Source of the DNA: an uncultured Clostridia bacterium
Lineage (GTDB): Bacteria > Bacillota > Clostridia > Oscillospirales > Acutalibacteraceae
DNA length: 64,000 bases
Reading direction: 5' to 3'
Assembly: GCA_944384985.1 (NCBI GenBank)
Contig: CALWVM010000012.1
Coordinates: 1 to 64,000 of the forward strand
The stretch's first letter is position 1; the number at the start of each line of letters is the position of its first letter. Shown here piece by piece: positions 1 to 8,013 of the stretch. The notes beneath the pieces were generated by a model that was not told where the DNA came from, searched no databases, and worked only from the letters and a program-made list of their open reading frames with translations. Both the position numbers and the translations under genes were made by a program.

Positions 1-87
1 CTGATGACCGTAGAACAGGTGCAGGAAAAGCTGAAAACATTGCCCTACATCCAAAACGCCCTCAGAGAAATGGAGGAAGCGCAATGA
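1..87 (+). CDS. C-terminal end of a polysaccharide biosynthesis protein, probably CapE/FnlA (partial)
   Basis: Only the last 28 codons are in the window, ending in Q-stop at 85-87, and the stop overlaps the next ATG as ATGA. The tail (LKTLPYIQNALREMEEA) fits the helical C-terminus of CapE-type UDP-GlcNAc 4,6-dehydratase/5-epimerase. The stronger argument is context: CapF and CapG, the second and third enzymes of the UDP-L-FucNAc pathway, follow directly. The identity is inferred, since no catalytic part is visible. Confidence 0.55.
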   Translation: MMTVEQVQEKLKTLPYIQNALREMEEAQ

Positions 88-1229
88 AGATTCTGGTGAC
101 GGGCGCAAAAGGCTTTGTCGGGAAGAATCTGACGTTACAGCTGGAAAACATCCGGGACGGCAAGGATAAGACCTCGCCGCTCCCTGCCGATCTTACGATT
201 TACGCCTACGACGTCGATTCGGACGCTGCGCTTTTGGACAAATACTGCGCGGATTGTGATATTGTATTCAATCTTGCCGGCGTAAACCGCCCCGAAAACA
301 CCGACGACTTTATGAAAGGCAATTTCGGATTTGCCTCCACGCTGCTGGGCACGCTGAAAAAGCACAAAAATACCTGCCCTGTAATGCTCTCCTCTTCTAC
401 GCAGGCGGCGTTGGACAACCCCTATGGGAGAAGCAAAAAAGCAGGGGAGGACCTGTTTTTCGCTTACAGCCGGGAAACGGGCGCCGATGTCTTTGTATAT
501 CGTTTCCCGAATGTGTTCGGCAAGTGGTGCCGCCCGAATTACAACAGCGCTGTGGCGACGTTCTGCTATAATATCGCGCGGGACCTTCCCATTACGGTCA
601 ACGACCGCGCCCATGAAATGACGCTGGTGTATATCGACGACGTGGTGCAGGAGCTCATTTCTGCGGCGGCGGGAAAACCGACGCGCGACGGCGATTTTTG
701 CCGCGTCCCCACAGAGCACAAAACGACGCTCGGCAAGATCGTCGATCTGCTGTATGCATTCCACGAAAGCCGAACGACTTTACAGGTTCCGGATCTCACA
801 GAAGGCAGCTTTTCCAAGAAATTATACAGTACGTATCTTTCCTATCTGCCCACGGACGGTTTTTCCTACCCGCTCACGATGCACACGGACGCGCGCGGCT
901 CGTTTACGGAAATCCTGCGCACGGCAAACCATGGGCAGTTTTCCGTGAATGTTTCTAAACCCGGTATCACGAAGGGGCAGCATTGGCACAACACCAAGAA
1001 CGAAAAGTTTTTGGTCGTCAGCGGCAAGGGCGTGATCCGCTTCCGCAAGCCGGGGGAAGAGCAGGTGTATTCCTATTTTGTATCGGGCGAGAAATTAGAG
1101 GTCGTGGACATCCCCACAGGCTACACGCACAGCATTGAAAATCTCGGCGACAGCGATCTTGTTACCTTCATGTGGTGCAACGAGTGCTTTGACCCCGCGC
1201 ACCCGGACACCTACGCTTTGGACGTGTAA
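84..1229 (+). CDS. capF: CapF-type UDP-sugar 4-reductase with cupin domain (UDP-FucNAc pathway)
   Basis: The protein has 381 residues, the usual CapF length. Residues 1 to about 250 form an extended SDR fold: a glycine-rich NAD(P) loop (GAKGFVG, 7-13) and a YGRSK catalytic Tyr/Lys motif near residue 115. Residues from about 275 form a cupin with GQHWHNTKNEKF near 297-308, matching the zinc-binding cupin of Staphylococcus aureus CapF. The family epimerises and reduces the 4-keto sugar made by CapE to UDP-2-acetamido-2,6-dideoxy-L-talose in the cytoplasm. It overlaps the upstream gene by 4 nt, so it is translationally coupled. CapG lies about 500 bp downstream, which supports a three-enzyme UDP-N-acetyl-L-fucosamine pathway. 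Confidence 0.9.
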   Translation: MKILVTGAKGFVGKNLTLQLENIRDGKDKTSPLPADLTIYAYDVDSDAALLDKYCADCDIVFNLAGVNRPENTDDFMKGNFGFASTLLGTLKKHKNTCPVMLSSSTQAALDNPYGRSKKAGEDLFFAYSRETGADVFVYRFPNVFGKWCRPNYNSAVATFCYNIARDLPITVNDRAHEMTLVYIDDVVQELISAAAGKPTRDGDFCRVPTEHKTTLGKIVDLLYAFHESRTTLQVPDLTEGSFSKKLYSTYLSYLPTDGFSYPLTMHTDARGSFTEILRTANHGQFSVNVSKPGITKGQHWHNTKNEKFLVVSGKGVIRFRKPGEEQVYSYFVSGEKLEVVDIPTGYTHSIENLGDSDLVTFMWCNECFDPAHPDTYALDV

Positions 1230-1234
1230 GGGCT

Positions 1235-1743
1235 ATGAAGCAAAAAGGTGCAAAGATTTTTTGTATGGGCTTGTGCTGCTGACCGTCGCCGTTATCTTTT
1301 ACAACTCCGCCCAGCCTGTCACAAGCTCTGACGAGACGTCCAAAAATGTGGCGGAACAGATCGTGTCCGTCCTGCCGTCGGCACAGGACGCAACAGAAAC
1401 GCCCCGCGGCATGCGGGAGTTTGTGCAGCAAGTCCGCAAAGCGGCGCACGCCGTGGAGTTTTTTGCGCTGGGTGCAGAGCTTTCCGTTTTGTTTTATCTG
1501 TTCCATAAAAGGCTGCGTTTGCAGACGCTTTGGAACACGGTATCGGCTGCACTCGCCATTGCCGTGGCAGACGAATCCATCCAGATTTTGTCGGGCAGAG
1601 GGCCGCGGGTGCAAGATGTGCTGCTGGATTTTTGCGGTGCGCTGGCAGCGACGGCGCTGTGCTGGCTGCTGTTCGGTGTTATATACGCGGTGCGCCATCG
1701 AAAAGAGAGAAGAAAAGAGGTATATAAACCATGGGCAAATTAA
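1235..1743 (+). CDS. VanZ-like membrane protein, apparent 1-nt frameshift near the start
   Basis: The downstream frame (from 1261) reads FYNSAQP near its start, the N-terminal signature of VanZ-like proteins, followed by hydrophobic segments around 1460-1540 and 1620-1690. That frame has no good start: TTG 1261 or GTG 1273 without a Shine-Dalgarno. ATG 1235 has AAGGG just upstream, but its frame stops after 15 codons. A single extra T in the T6 run at 1257-1262 would join the two into MKQKGAKIFLYGLVLLTVAV, a textbook VanZ start. So this is either a sequencing slip, a real frameshift or ribosomal or transcriptional slippage. The gene sits inside the capF-capG operon and overlaps capG by 13 nt. 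Its function is unknown beyond the family (VanZ gives low-level teicoplanin resistance in enterococci). Confidence 0.7.
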
Positions 1744-2861
1744 AGCTGATGACCATCCTTGGCACACGGCCGGAGATCATCCGTTTGTCGGCGGTCATCA
1801 AATGTGCGGATAAATATTTTGACCACATCTTAGTGCACACGGGGCAGAATTACGATTACACGCTCAATGAGGTGTTTTTCAAGGATCTTGAGCTGCGCGC
1901 GCCCGATTATTATCTGGACAGCGTCGGCGACAACCTCGGGCAGACCATGGGCAACATCCTTGCGAAGTCCTATGAGGTTTTGCAGAAAGAACAGCCTGAC
2001 GCGCTTTTGGTGCTGGGCGATACGAATTCCGCGCTGTCTGCCATTTCCGCGAAGCGGCTGAAAATCCCGATCTTCCATATGGAGGCGGGCAACCGCTGCT
2101 GGGACTGGAATGTCCCCGAAATGACGAACCGCACGATCGTCGACCACATTTCCGATATCAACCTGCCCTATACCGAGCACAGCCGCCGCTATCTGTTGAG
2201 CGAGGGCATGGATGGCAAAACCATTTTTGTCACGGGCTCGCCCATGCGCGAGGTGCTGCGCGACCACGCCGAAAAAATCGAGCAAAGCAAGGTGCTCGAA
2301 ACGTTGGGGCTGGAACCGCGCAAATATATCCTGCTTTCGGCGCACCGCGAGGAGAATATCGACAACGAGGCGCACTTCCTTTCGCTGATGAACGCGGTCA
2401 ATGAGATTGCCGAAAGCTACAAAATGCCCGTGATCTATTCCACCCACCCGCGCAGCCGCAACATCATCGAAAAGCGCGGCTTCCGGTTCCACCCGCTGGT
2501 GCAAAGCCTCAAGCCGTTCGGCTTTATGGATTACAACAAGCTGCAAAAGAACGCCTACTGCGTCCTTTCCGACAGCGGCACGCTGTCCGAGGAATCGGCG
2601 ATGCTCGATTTCCCCGCCGTGCTGGTGCGTACTTCTACCGAGCGCCCCGAGGTGCTCGATAAAGGCACGGTCGTCATCGGCGGCATCCGCGGCGAGGATG
2701 TGCGGCAGGCGATGGACCTTGCGGTCGCTATGTATGAAAATAAAGAAGAAACGGTCATGGCGGAGGACTACGCCGATACGAACGTTTCGGTCAAGGTCTG
2801 CAAGATCATCCAAAGCTATGCGAAGATCGTGAACCTGACGACCTGGCATAAAGGCGAATAA
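1731..2861 (+). CDS. capG: UDP-N-acetylglucosamine 2-epimerase family, CapG/FnlC type
   Basis: This is a 376-residue non-hydrolysing UDP-sugar 2-epimerase (WecB/CapG family). Visible motifs are LGTRPEIIRLS at the N-terminus, HMEAGNR in the active-site region, SAHREENI and SDSGTLSEE, all standard for the GT-B fold. After CapE and CapF, this enzyme would epimerise UDP-L-PneNAc/TalNAc to UDP-N-acetyl-L-fucosamine for capsule or other surface glycans. A GAAAAGAGG ribosome site lies 12-15 nt before ATG 1731. Generic WecB cannot be excluded from sequence alone, but the CapF neighbour favours the FucNAc role. Confidence 0.88.
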   Translation: MGKLKLMTILGTRPEIIRLSAVIKCADKYFDHILVHTGQNYDYTLNEVFFKDLELRAPDYYLDSVGDNLGQTMGNILAKSYEVLQKEQPDALLVLGDTNSALSAISAKRLKIPIFHMEAGNRCWDWNVPEMTNRTIVDHISDINLPYTEHSRRYLLSEGMDGKTIFVTGSPMREVLRDHAEKIEQSKVLETLGLEPRKYILLSAHREENIDNEAHFLSLMNAVNEIAESYKMPVIYSTHPRSRNIIEKRGFRFHPLVQSLKPFGFMDYNKLQKNAYCVLSDSGTLSEESAMLDFPAVLVRTSTERPEVLDKGTVVIGGIRGEDVRQAMDLAVAMYENKEETVMAEDYADTNVSVKVCKIIQSYAKIVNLTTWHKGE

Positions 2862-2877
2862 TCATATATAAAACATA

Positions 2878-2910
2878 ACACGCCCACGGCGGAAAGCCGC
2901 GGGCGTGTTT
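2878..2910. terminator. Bidirectional hairpin terminator between capG and the EEP gene
   Basis: ACACGCCC-A-CGGC pairs with GCCG-C-GGGCGTGT around a GGAAA loop, with one A/C mismatch. It is followed by a TTTGTGT tract on the plus strand. It lies between two convergent genes. Confidence 0.8.
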
Positions 2911-2931
2911 GTGTATTCTATTATTTTAATT

Positions 2932-3891
2932 TCAAGACAGCGTAATGTCCGCGAAGACCGGGAAATGGTCAGACATATCCTGCAAGCAGGGTTCAGACAG
3001 CACGCGGAACGCGCAAACCTGTGCTTCCCCTTTTATAAAAATATGATCCCATGTGGGCTCATCAAAAGATTCCGCGCTGCCCGCGGCTTTTAAATCCGCG
3101 ATAAATTTCGCGTCCGTGAGTTTGGAAGCGAGCATCGTGTAAATTTCACTGCCCGCGTATATCCCCTTTGTGCTGTCATTTTCCATGGCGTTGTAATCGC
3201 CTGCGCAGAAAACGGGACAGCCGTATTGCGTTTGAATCTGATCTGCAATTTCCAGCAGTTCATTGACCTGCTGCGTCATAGTGTCGATTTCTGCGCTGCG
3301 CGTTTCCTCGTCGCGCACAAGATTCAAGTGCGTCGAGGTCACAGCAAAACGCTTGCCGTCGGCTTTGGTTTCAAATACACCCCAGGTTACGGCGCGATGC
3401 TGTGTACCGTCGCCGACGGAATACGCCTGTCTGCCGCTGTCTAAAAGGTTGAGCGTTTCGGTATTGTAGATGAGCGTTGTCAGACTTTTCTGAAAGATGT
3501 TGTTTTGCGGGTGCAAAATCTCGTAGTCTGCAAGATTTTGCGCAATGCATGCGTGCCAGTCAAAGCTCGCCTCCTGCAAGGCGGCGACGTCGGGCTGAAA
3601 TCGGCGCACGACTTCCACAAACTGTTTCGCGCGCGGGCGCACGGGCGTGCCGCCCCAGCTTTTGTAGCCGACCAAAAGATTGGCGGACATCACGCGCACG
3701 TCTGCATCTGCCGCTTGTTGCACGCCGCCGACGGTCTGCAGCTGTGCGGAAAAATCGTCGGGTAAGTCAACATTCCCCAAATCCCCGCGCACGTGGTAGG
3801 CGATGGGATATGCCGCTATGGCGGCGACCAGTGCGACTGCGGCAACGGCGGCGGTGATTTTCAGAACTTTTTTGGAACTCTGTTTCGCCAT
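2932..3891 (-). CDS. Endonuclease/exonuclease/phosphatase-family protein, membrane-anchored or secreted
   Basis: The protein has 319 residues. The N-terminus has Lys residues and a hydrophobic segment (about 10-30), so it is probably exported or membrane-tethered. The rest is the EEP (DNase I-like) fold with its full catalytic set in order: MSANLL, LQEASFD (metal Glu), TSTHLNL (His), CAGDYNA (GDxN), TWDHIFI and MSDHFPVFAD (SDH). Substrates of this family range from nucleic acids to phospholipids and phosphoinositides, and none can be chosen here. It lies 15 nt after the dtxR-like gene on the same strand, so it is probably co-transcribed with it. Confidence 0.85.
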   Translation of the reverse strand: MAKQSSKKVLKITAAVAAVALVAAIAAYPIAYHVRGDLGNVDLPDDFSAQLQTVGGVQQAADADVRVMSANLLVGYKSWGGTPVRPRAKQFVEVVRRFQPDVAALQEASFDWHACIAQNLADYEILHPQNNIFQKSLTTLIYNTETLNLLDSGRQAYSVGDGTQHRAVTWGVFETKADGKRFAVTSTHLNLVRDEETRSAEIDTMTQQVNELLEIADQIQTQYGCPVFCAGDYNAMENDSTKGIYAGSEIYTMLASKLTDAKFIADLKAAGSAESFDEPTWDHIFIKGEAQVCAFRVLSEPCLQDMSDHFPVFADITLS

Positions 3892-3906
3892 GTTGAGACC
3901 CCTTTG

Positions 3907-4281
3907 CTATTCCTCCGCGTGTTCCTGCACATGCGCCTGCAGCGCGGCAAAGGTCTCGTCGCTGATGATGTGCTCCATTTTGCACGCGTCCGCGGCGGCG
4001 ATCTCCTCCGGCACGCCCAGCGTCATAAGGACTTTCGTGAGCACCGTGTGGCGCGTATAGATCTTTTCGGCTACCTCGCGGCCTGCGTCCGTCAGGTGGA
4101 TGTGCCCGTCCCCGTCCACAGTGATGAAGCCGCCGTTTTTGAGAAGACCCATGGCGCGGCTGACGCTGGGCTTGCTGAATTGCATGTATTCCACAATGTC
4201 AATAGCACGTACGGCGGGCTTTTGATGCGAAAGGATCAAAATGGTCTCCAAATACATCTCGCCGGATTCCTGTAACTGCAT
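3907..4281 (-). CDS. DtxR/MntR-family metal-dependent transcriptional repressor
   Basis: The protein has 124 residues. The N-terminal winged helix (FSKPSVSRAMGLLKNGGFI) is followed by the dimerisation and metal-binding domain with DACKMEHIISDETF, which carries the conserved Cys/Met-Glu-His ligands. The C-terminal SH3-like domain of DtxR/IdeR is absent, as in MntR/SirR-length members. I chose ATG 4281, 7 nt after AGGAGG, because the upstream in-frame GTG 4287 abuts the Shine-Dalgarno. It is divergent from feoA, whose promoter carries a palindromic operator, so it is the obvious candidate Fe(II)- or Mn(II)-responsive repressor of the feo genes. Whether it senses iron or manganese is not decided by sequence. 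Confidence 0.9.
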   Translation of the reverse strand: MQLQESGEMYLETILILSHQKPAVRAIDIVEYMQFSKPSVSRAMGLLKNGGFITVDGDGHIHLTDAGREVAEKIYTRHTVLTKVLMTLGVPEEIAAADACKMEHIISDETFAALQAHVQEHAEE

Positions 4282-4312
4282 CTGCACGCCTCCTTTATGG
4301 ATATCGAAAACC

Positions 4313-4341
4313 AGTCTAACATATTTTTAGAAAAAACGCAA
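4313..4341 (-). promoter_or_regulatory. Predicted sigma-A promoter of the dtxR-EEP unit
   Basis: On the minus strand TTGCGT (plus 4336-4341) and TAGACT (plus 4313-4318) are 17 bp apart, about 30 bp before the start. A single GTTAGA half-site, resembling the feo operator half-site, overlaps the -10. This could allow autoregulation, but only one half is present. Confidence 0.5.
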
Positions 4342-4435
4342 CGTTCGCAAAATTGTATCTTTTTTACGAAGCGCAGGACCCATACAGGATTTTTTTGACA
4401 AATCTGCCGAAAACCGAAAAAATGCAAAATGAGAC

Positions 4436-4464
4436 TTGACAAATTCCCAGTAGTTCGCTATCCT
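4436..4464 (+). promoter_or_regulatory. Sigma-A promoter of the feo operon
   Basis: TTGACA at 4436-4441 and TATCCT at 4459-4464 have a 17 bp spacer. The predicted transcription start falls inside the palindrome at 4469-4490, so a bound repressor would block initiation. Confidence 0.8.
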
Positions 4465-4468
4465 AATA

Positions 4469-4490
4469 TTAGTTAGCGGGTGCTAACTAA
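4469..4490. promoter_or_regulatory. Palindromic DtxR-type operator upstream of feoA
   Basis: This is a perfect 9-bp inverted repeat, TTAGTTAGC-GGGT-GCTAACTAA, immediately after the -10 box. Its core GTTAGC-N4-GCTAAC recurs exactly upstream of feoB. It resembles the TTAGGTTAG...CTAACCTAA layout of DtxR/IdeR boxes. Binding by the divergently encoded DtxR-like protein is inferred. Confidence 0.8.
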
Positions 4491-4539
4491 TGCAACGTAC
4501 CTGCACGACGAACAGGGCTTGGAAAGGGACGATACGCCC

Positions 4540-4752
4540 ATGATGCCGTTGAATTTTGCCGCGAACGGCGAGGAAAACATCATCCGAAAAGTCGGCGGCA
4601 GCGCCAATGTAAAACAGCACCTTTGCGACCTCGGCTTTGTGCCGGGCGGCAGTGTGACGGTCATCTCCGCAAACGGCGGGAACCTGATCGTCAGCGTCAA
4701 AGGCTGCCGGGTGGCTATCAGCCGTGAAATGGCAAATAAAATTTATATCTGA
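4540..4752 (+). CDS. feoA: FeoA-family small SH3-like protein (first copy)
   Basis: This protein of about 70 residues has the FeoA core: LCDLGFVPGGSVTV followed by LIVSVKGCRVAISREMANKI. FeoA proteins are small cytoplasmic SH3-like partners of the FeoB ferrous-iron transporter. The start ATG ATG at 4540/4543 follows GGAAAGGG. A longer reading from GTG 4480 would begin inside the operator and is unlikely. It is the first gene of feoA-feoA-feoB-Cys-rich gene, and duplicated feoA genes are common in Clostridia. Confidence 0.88.
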   Translation: MMPLNFAANGEENIIRKVGGSANVKQHLCDLGFVPGGSVTVISANGGNLIVSVKGCRVAISREMANKIYI

Positions 4753-4802
4753 ACGGCTTCAAACCGACTTAGCAAGTTAATTCAACCGAAAGGGGAAACG
4801 AT

Positions 4803-5024
4803 ATGAAAACACTTCGTGAAGTGCCCATCGGCGGCGACTGTAAAGTCGTCAAGCTGCACGGCGAGGGCGCGGTGAAACGGCGCATTATGGATATGGGTAT
4901 CACCAAAGGCGTGGGCATCCACGTGCGCAAGGTGGCACCGCTCGGCGATCCCGTAGAGGTCACGGTGCGCGGCTATGAACTGTCCCTGCGCAAAGCGGAC
5001 GCGGAAACGATTGAGGTGGAGTGA
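4803..5024 (+). CDS. feoA: FeoA-family small SH3-like protein (second copy)
   Basis: This 73-residue protein begins MKTLREVPIGGDCKVVKL and continues with RIMDMGITKGVGIHVRKVAPLGDPVEVTVRGYELSLRK-like FeoA features (PLGDPVEV, RGYELSLR). It is closer to canonical FeoA than the first copy. A GAAAGGGGAAACGAT site precedes the ATG. It lies 50 nt after the first feoA and 72 nt before feoB, with a second operator in that gap. The two copies are divergent in sequence, which suggests separate roles rather than recent duplication. Confidence 0.92.
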   Translation: MKTLREVPIGGDCKVVKLHGEGAVKRRIMDMGITKGVGIHVRKVAPLGDPVEVTVRGYELSLRKADAETIEVE

Positions 5025-5061
5025 CATTTCTCTCGCTTTCGCGGATATTTTTTGACAATAT

Positions 5062-5077
5062 GTTAGCCTAAGCTAAC
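5062..5077. promoter_or_regulatory. Second DtxR-type operator, upstream of feoB
   Basis: GTTAGC-CTAA-GCTAAC is a 16-bp perfect inverted repeat with the same half-site and 4-nt spacing as the site at 4469-4490. TTGACA at 5052-5057 lies just upstream, but no good -10 sits at the right distance. The site may therefore control a weak internal promoter or act as a second repressor contact. Confidence 0.75.
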
Positions 5078-5096
5078 TCCAGAAAGGAAGACAGAA

Positions 5097-7559
5097 ATGG
5101 AAATTCGCATTGCGCTGGCGGGCAACCCCAACAGCGGCAAGACCACGCTGTTCAACGCCCTGACCGGTTCCAACCAGTTCGTCGGCAACTGGCCCGGCGT
5201 TACGGTCGAGAAAAAAGAGGGGAAGCTCAAAAAGCACAGCGATGTTAAGATCGTGGACCTACCCGGCATTTATTCGCTGTCGCCGTACACGCTTGAAGAG
5301 GTCGTGGCGCGCAACTTCCTGTTGGAAGAGCGCCCGGATGCGATCCTCAATATCGTCGACGGCACGAACTTGGAGCGCAACCTCTACCTGACCACGCAGC
5401 TCACGGAGCTTGGTATTCCGGTCGTCGTTGCGGTCAACATGATGGATGTCGTGAAGAAAAACGGCGACCGCATCAACATCGATGCGCTGTCCAAGGCTAT
5501 CGGCTGCAAGGTCGTGGAGATCTCGGCGCTCAAAGGCACGGGCGTCAAAGAGGCTGCCGAAGCCGCGGTGGAAGCGGCAAAGGGCGCTGCAACGGTGCCG
5601 CAGCACAGCTTTTCGGGCGCGGTGGAACACGCGCTTGCGCACATTGAAGAAGCCGCCGTGCACGACATGCCCGCCGAACAGCAGCGCTGGTATGCGATCA
5701 AGATTTTTGAGCGCGATGAAAAGGTGCTCGAAAAGCTCAAGCTCCCCGCCGATGTTTCGGCACATATCGAAAAGGACATTCAGGATGCGGAAAAAGAACT
5801 CGATGATGACGCCGAAAGCATCATCACCAACGAGCGCTATGTGTATATTGCGTCCATCATCAAGTCCTGCTATCAGAAAAAGAGCAAGGCAAAGCTCACC
5901 ACCTCTGATAAGATTGACCGCGTCGTCACCAACCGCTGGCTTGCACTTCCGATCTTCGCCGTGGTCATGATCATTGTGTATTATGTTTCGGTCACGACGG
6001 TCGGCACCTGGGCAACCGACTGGGCGAACGACGGCGTGTTCGGCGACGGCTGGCACCTTTGGGGCGGCGCGGCGTATGAAGAGGCCGTAGAGGAGTATGC
6101 CGTGCCCGGTGCCGAAACGGAGGCTTTCTTAGAGGCCGCCGCCAATGCGGGCGCTGTGGATGAAGCCGCTTCCACCGAAGAGGAAACCGTGCTCATCCCT
6201 GAGATTGCGGAAAACGTCACCACAACGGCCGTACTGTATGACGACGAGGGCAACGTAACCGACGAGATCCCCGTGGATTATGCTACATATCTTGAGGCCT
6301 CGCAGATCGAAGAGCCTGACCCCGCCGACTACGGCGTGTGGATACCCGGTATCCCGGTGCTTGTGGAATCGGGCCTGACCGCCATCCACTGCGCCGACTG
6401 GCTGCAGGGACTGATCTTGGACGGCATCGTCGGCGGCGTCGGCGCGGTGCTCGGCTTCGTGCCGCAGATGCTTGTGCTGTTCATTTTCTTAGCTTTCTTA
6501 GAGAGCTGCGGCTACATGGCGCGTGTGGCGTTCGTCATGGACCGTATCTTCCGCAAATTCGGCCTTTCGGGCAAATCCTTCATCCCGATGCTCATCGGCA
6601 CGGGCTGCGGCGTGCCCGGCGTCATGGCATCGCGCACCATTGAAAACGAGCGCGACCGCCGCATGACCATTATGACGACCACCTTTATCCCCTGCGGGGC
6701 AAAGCTCCCGATCATCGCGCTCATTGCCGGCGCGCTGTTCGACGGCGCGTGGTGGGTGTCGCCGAGCGCCTACTTCATCGGCGTCGCCGCGATCATCATT
6801 TCAGGCATCATGCTCAAAAAGACCAAGCTGTTCTCGGGAGACCCAGCCCCGTTCGTTATGGAACTGCCCGCTTACCACTGGCCGACTGTCGGCAACGTGC
6901 TGCGCTCCATGTGGGAACGCGCCTGGTCGTTCATCAAAAAGGCGGGAACGGTCATCCTGCTTTCGTCCATCGTGCTGTGGTTCTTACAGGCGTTTGGATT
7001 CGAAAACGGCAGTTTCGGGATGGTCGAGGACCTCAACAACTCCGTGCTTGCCGCCATTGGCAGCGGCATCGCCTGGATTTTCGCGCCGCTCGGCTGGGGC
7101 AACTGGCAAAGCGCCGTGGCAACCATTACGGGGCTTATCGCCAAAGAAAATGTGGTCAGCACCTTCGGCGTGCTGTTCGGCGGCTTTGATGAGGTTGCGG
7201 AAAACGGCTGGCAGATCTGGGAAAACATGCGGCAGGTCTACACACCCTTGTCCGCGTATTCCTTCCTGGTATTCAACCTGCTTTGCGCGCCGTGCTTTGC
7301 GGCGATGGGTGCGATCAAGCGTGAGATGAACAACGGCAAATGGACAGCATTCGCCATAGCCTACCAATGTGTGTTCGCGTATGCGATCTCCCTGATCGTT
7401 TACCAGCTCGGCATGCTCTTCACAGGGCAGGGCAATGTCATCGGCTCGATCGCCGCGTTCCTCGTGTTAGGGTTCATCTGCTTTATGCTGTTTCGCCCCG
7501 ACCCCGAAAAGAAAAGACGTGCGCAGATGCATGCAGCGGCTGCCACGGCAACCAAATAA
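5097..7559 (+). CDS. feoB: Ferrous iron transport protein B
   Basis: The protein has 820 residues. The N-terminal G domain shows G1 GNPNSGKT (9-16), G3 DLPG near 55 and G4 NMMD near 115, followed by the helical GDI-like region. The C-terminal membrane part has the duplicated gate motifs, seen as GVGAVLGFVPQ...LESCGYMAR...GCGVPGVMASRT and later PCGAKLPI and APCFAAMGAIKREM. It imports Fe2+ across the cytoplasmic membrane. An acidic insertion of about 90 residues (about 322-412, rich in Glu/Ala) lies between the first membrane segment and the next, on the predicted outer face. It follows a DtxR-type operator and precedes a Cys-rich FeoB companion. Confidence 0.97.
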   Translation: MEIRIALAGNPNSGKTTLFNALTGSNQFVGNWPGVTVEKKEGKLKKHSDVKIVDLPGIYSLSPYTLEEVVARNFLLEERPDAILNIVDGTNLERNLYLTTQLTELGIPVVVAVNMMDVVKKNGDRINIDALSKAIGCKVVEISALKGTGVKEAAEAAVEAAKGAATVPQHSFSGAVEHALAHIEEAAVHDMPAEQQRWYAIKIFERDEKVLEKLKLPADVSAHIEKDIQDAEKELDDDAESIITNERYVYIASIIKSCYQKKSKAKLTTSDKIDRVVTNRWLALPIFAVVMIIVYYVSVTTVGTWATDWANDGVFGDGWHLWGGAAYEEAVEEYAVPGAETEAFLEAAANAGAVDEAASTEEETVLIPEIAENVTTTAVLYDDEGNVTDEIPVDYATYLEASQIEEPDPADYGVWIPGIPVLVESGLTAIHCADWLQGLILDGIVGGVGAVLGFVPQMLVLFIFLAFLESCGYMARVAFVMDRIFRKFGLSGKSFIPMLIGTGCGVPGVMASRTIENERDRRMTIMTTTFIPCGAKLPIIALIAGALFDGAWWVSPSAYFIGVAAIIISGIMLKKTKLFSGDPAPFVMELPAYHWPTVGNVLRSMWERAWSFIKKAGTVILLSSIVLWFLQAFGFENGSFGMVEDLNNSVLAAIGSGIAWIFAPLGWGNWQSAVATITGLIAKENVVSTFGVLFGGFDEVAENGWQIWENMRQVYTPLSAYSFLVFNLLCAPCFAAMGAIKREMNNGKWTAFAIAYQCVFAYAISLIVYQLGMLFTGQGNVIGSIAAFLVLGFICFMLFRPDPEKKRRAQMHAAAATATK

Positions 7560-7600
7560 CCAAAAGTAAAGCTTGCAATTTCCGCGAAGGAGGCTTCCCT

Positions 7601-7798
7601 GTGCTCACATTCCTTTCTCACAACATAGCAACAATTTTGATTGCACTTGTCCTTGCGGCGGTAGTGGCGCTTGTGATTGTCCATCTTGTGCGCAACCGCC
7701 GAAAGGGAAAGTCCTCCTGCGGCTGCAACTGCGCAGGCTGCCCGATGTCGGGCGCGTGCCATGCAGGTAAGCCGCAAGCGGGCCCGCATCATTCTTGA
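7601..7798 (+). CDS. FeoB-associated Cys-rich membrane protein
   Basis: This 65-residue protein starts at GTG 7601 after AAGGAGG (8 nt spacing). Residues 5-28 are a single hydrophobic segment, followed by a basic stretch (RNRRKGK) and a Cys cluster of the form SCGCNCAGCPMSGAC. This layout defines the FeoB-associated Cys-rich protein family, found next to feoB in many Firmicutes. It probably assists Fe2+ handling at the FeoB cytoplasmic side, but its role is not established. It is the last gene of the feo operon, 41 nt after feoB. Confidence 0.9.
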   Translation: MLTFLSHNIATILIALVLAAVVALVIVHLVRNRRKGKSSCGCNCAGCPMSGACHAGKPQAGPHHS

Positions 7799-7829
7799 CA
7801 TTCTCCCCCCTCATGATATTTCCTTTATA

Positions 7830-7874
7830 CAGGGCAGAGCCGTTCCGTAAAAGCGGGGCGGCTTTGCCCTGTTA
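7830..7874 (+). terminator. Hairpin at the end of the feo operon
   Basis: CAGGGCAGAGCCG pairs with CGGCTTTGCCCTG (one G-T pair) around a short loop. The T-tract after it is poor, so termination strength is uncertain. Confidence 0.65.
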
Positions 7875-7925
7875 TGAAAAGCGGATGCTCGTGACTCGTG
7901 AAAACCACCAAATTACAGACTGATA

Positions 7926-7954
7926 TTGACATGGAAATAGGCATATGTTATAAT
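7926..7954 (+). promoter_or_regulatory. Consensus sigma-A promoter for the first dockerin-bearing paralogue
   Basis: TTGACA and TATAAT, both perfect, have a 17 bp spacer. The last part of the spacer (GGCATATGT) is nearly the same as in the promoter at 9135-9163. Confidence 0.9.
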
Positions 7955-8013
7955 TCTTTTGTCTAAGATTCTGTTTCTTTTGTTCAATAATCGAAAAAAG
8001 AGGGCGTGAGAAT

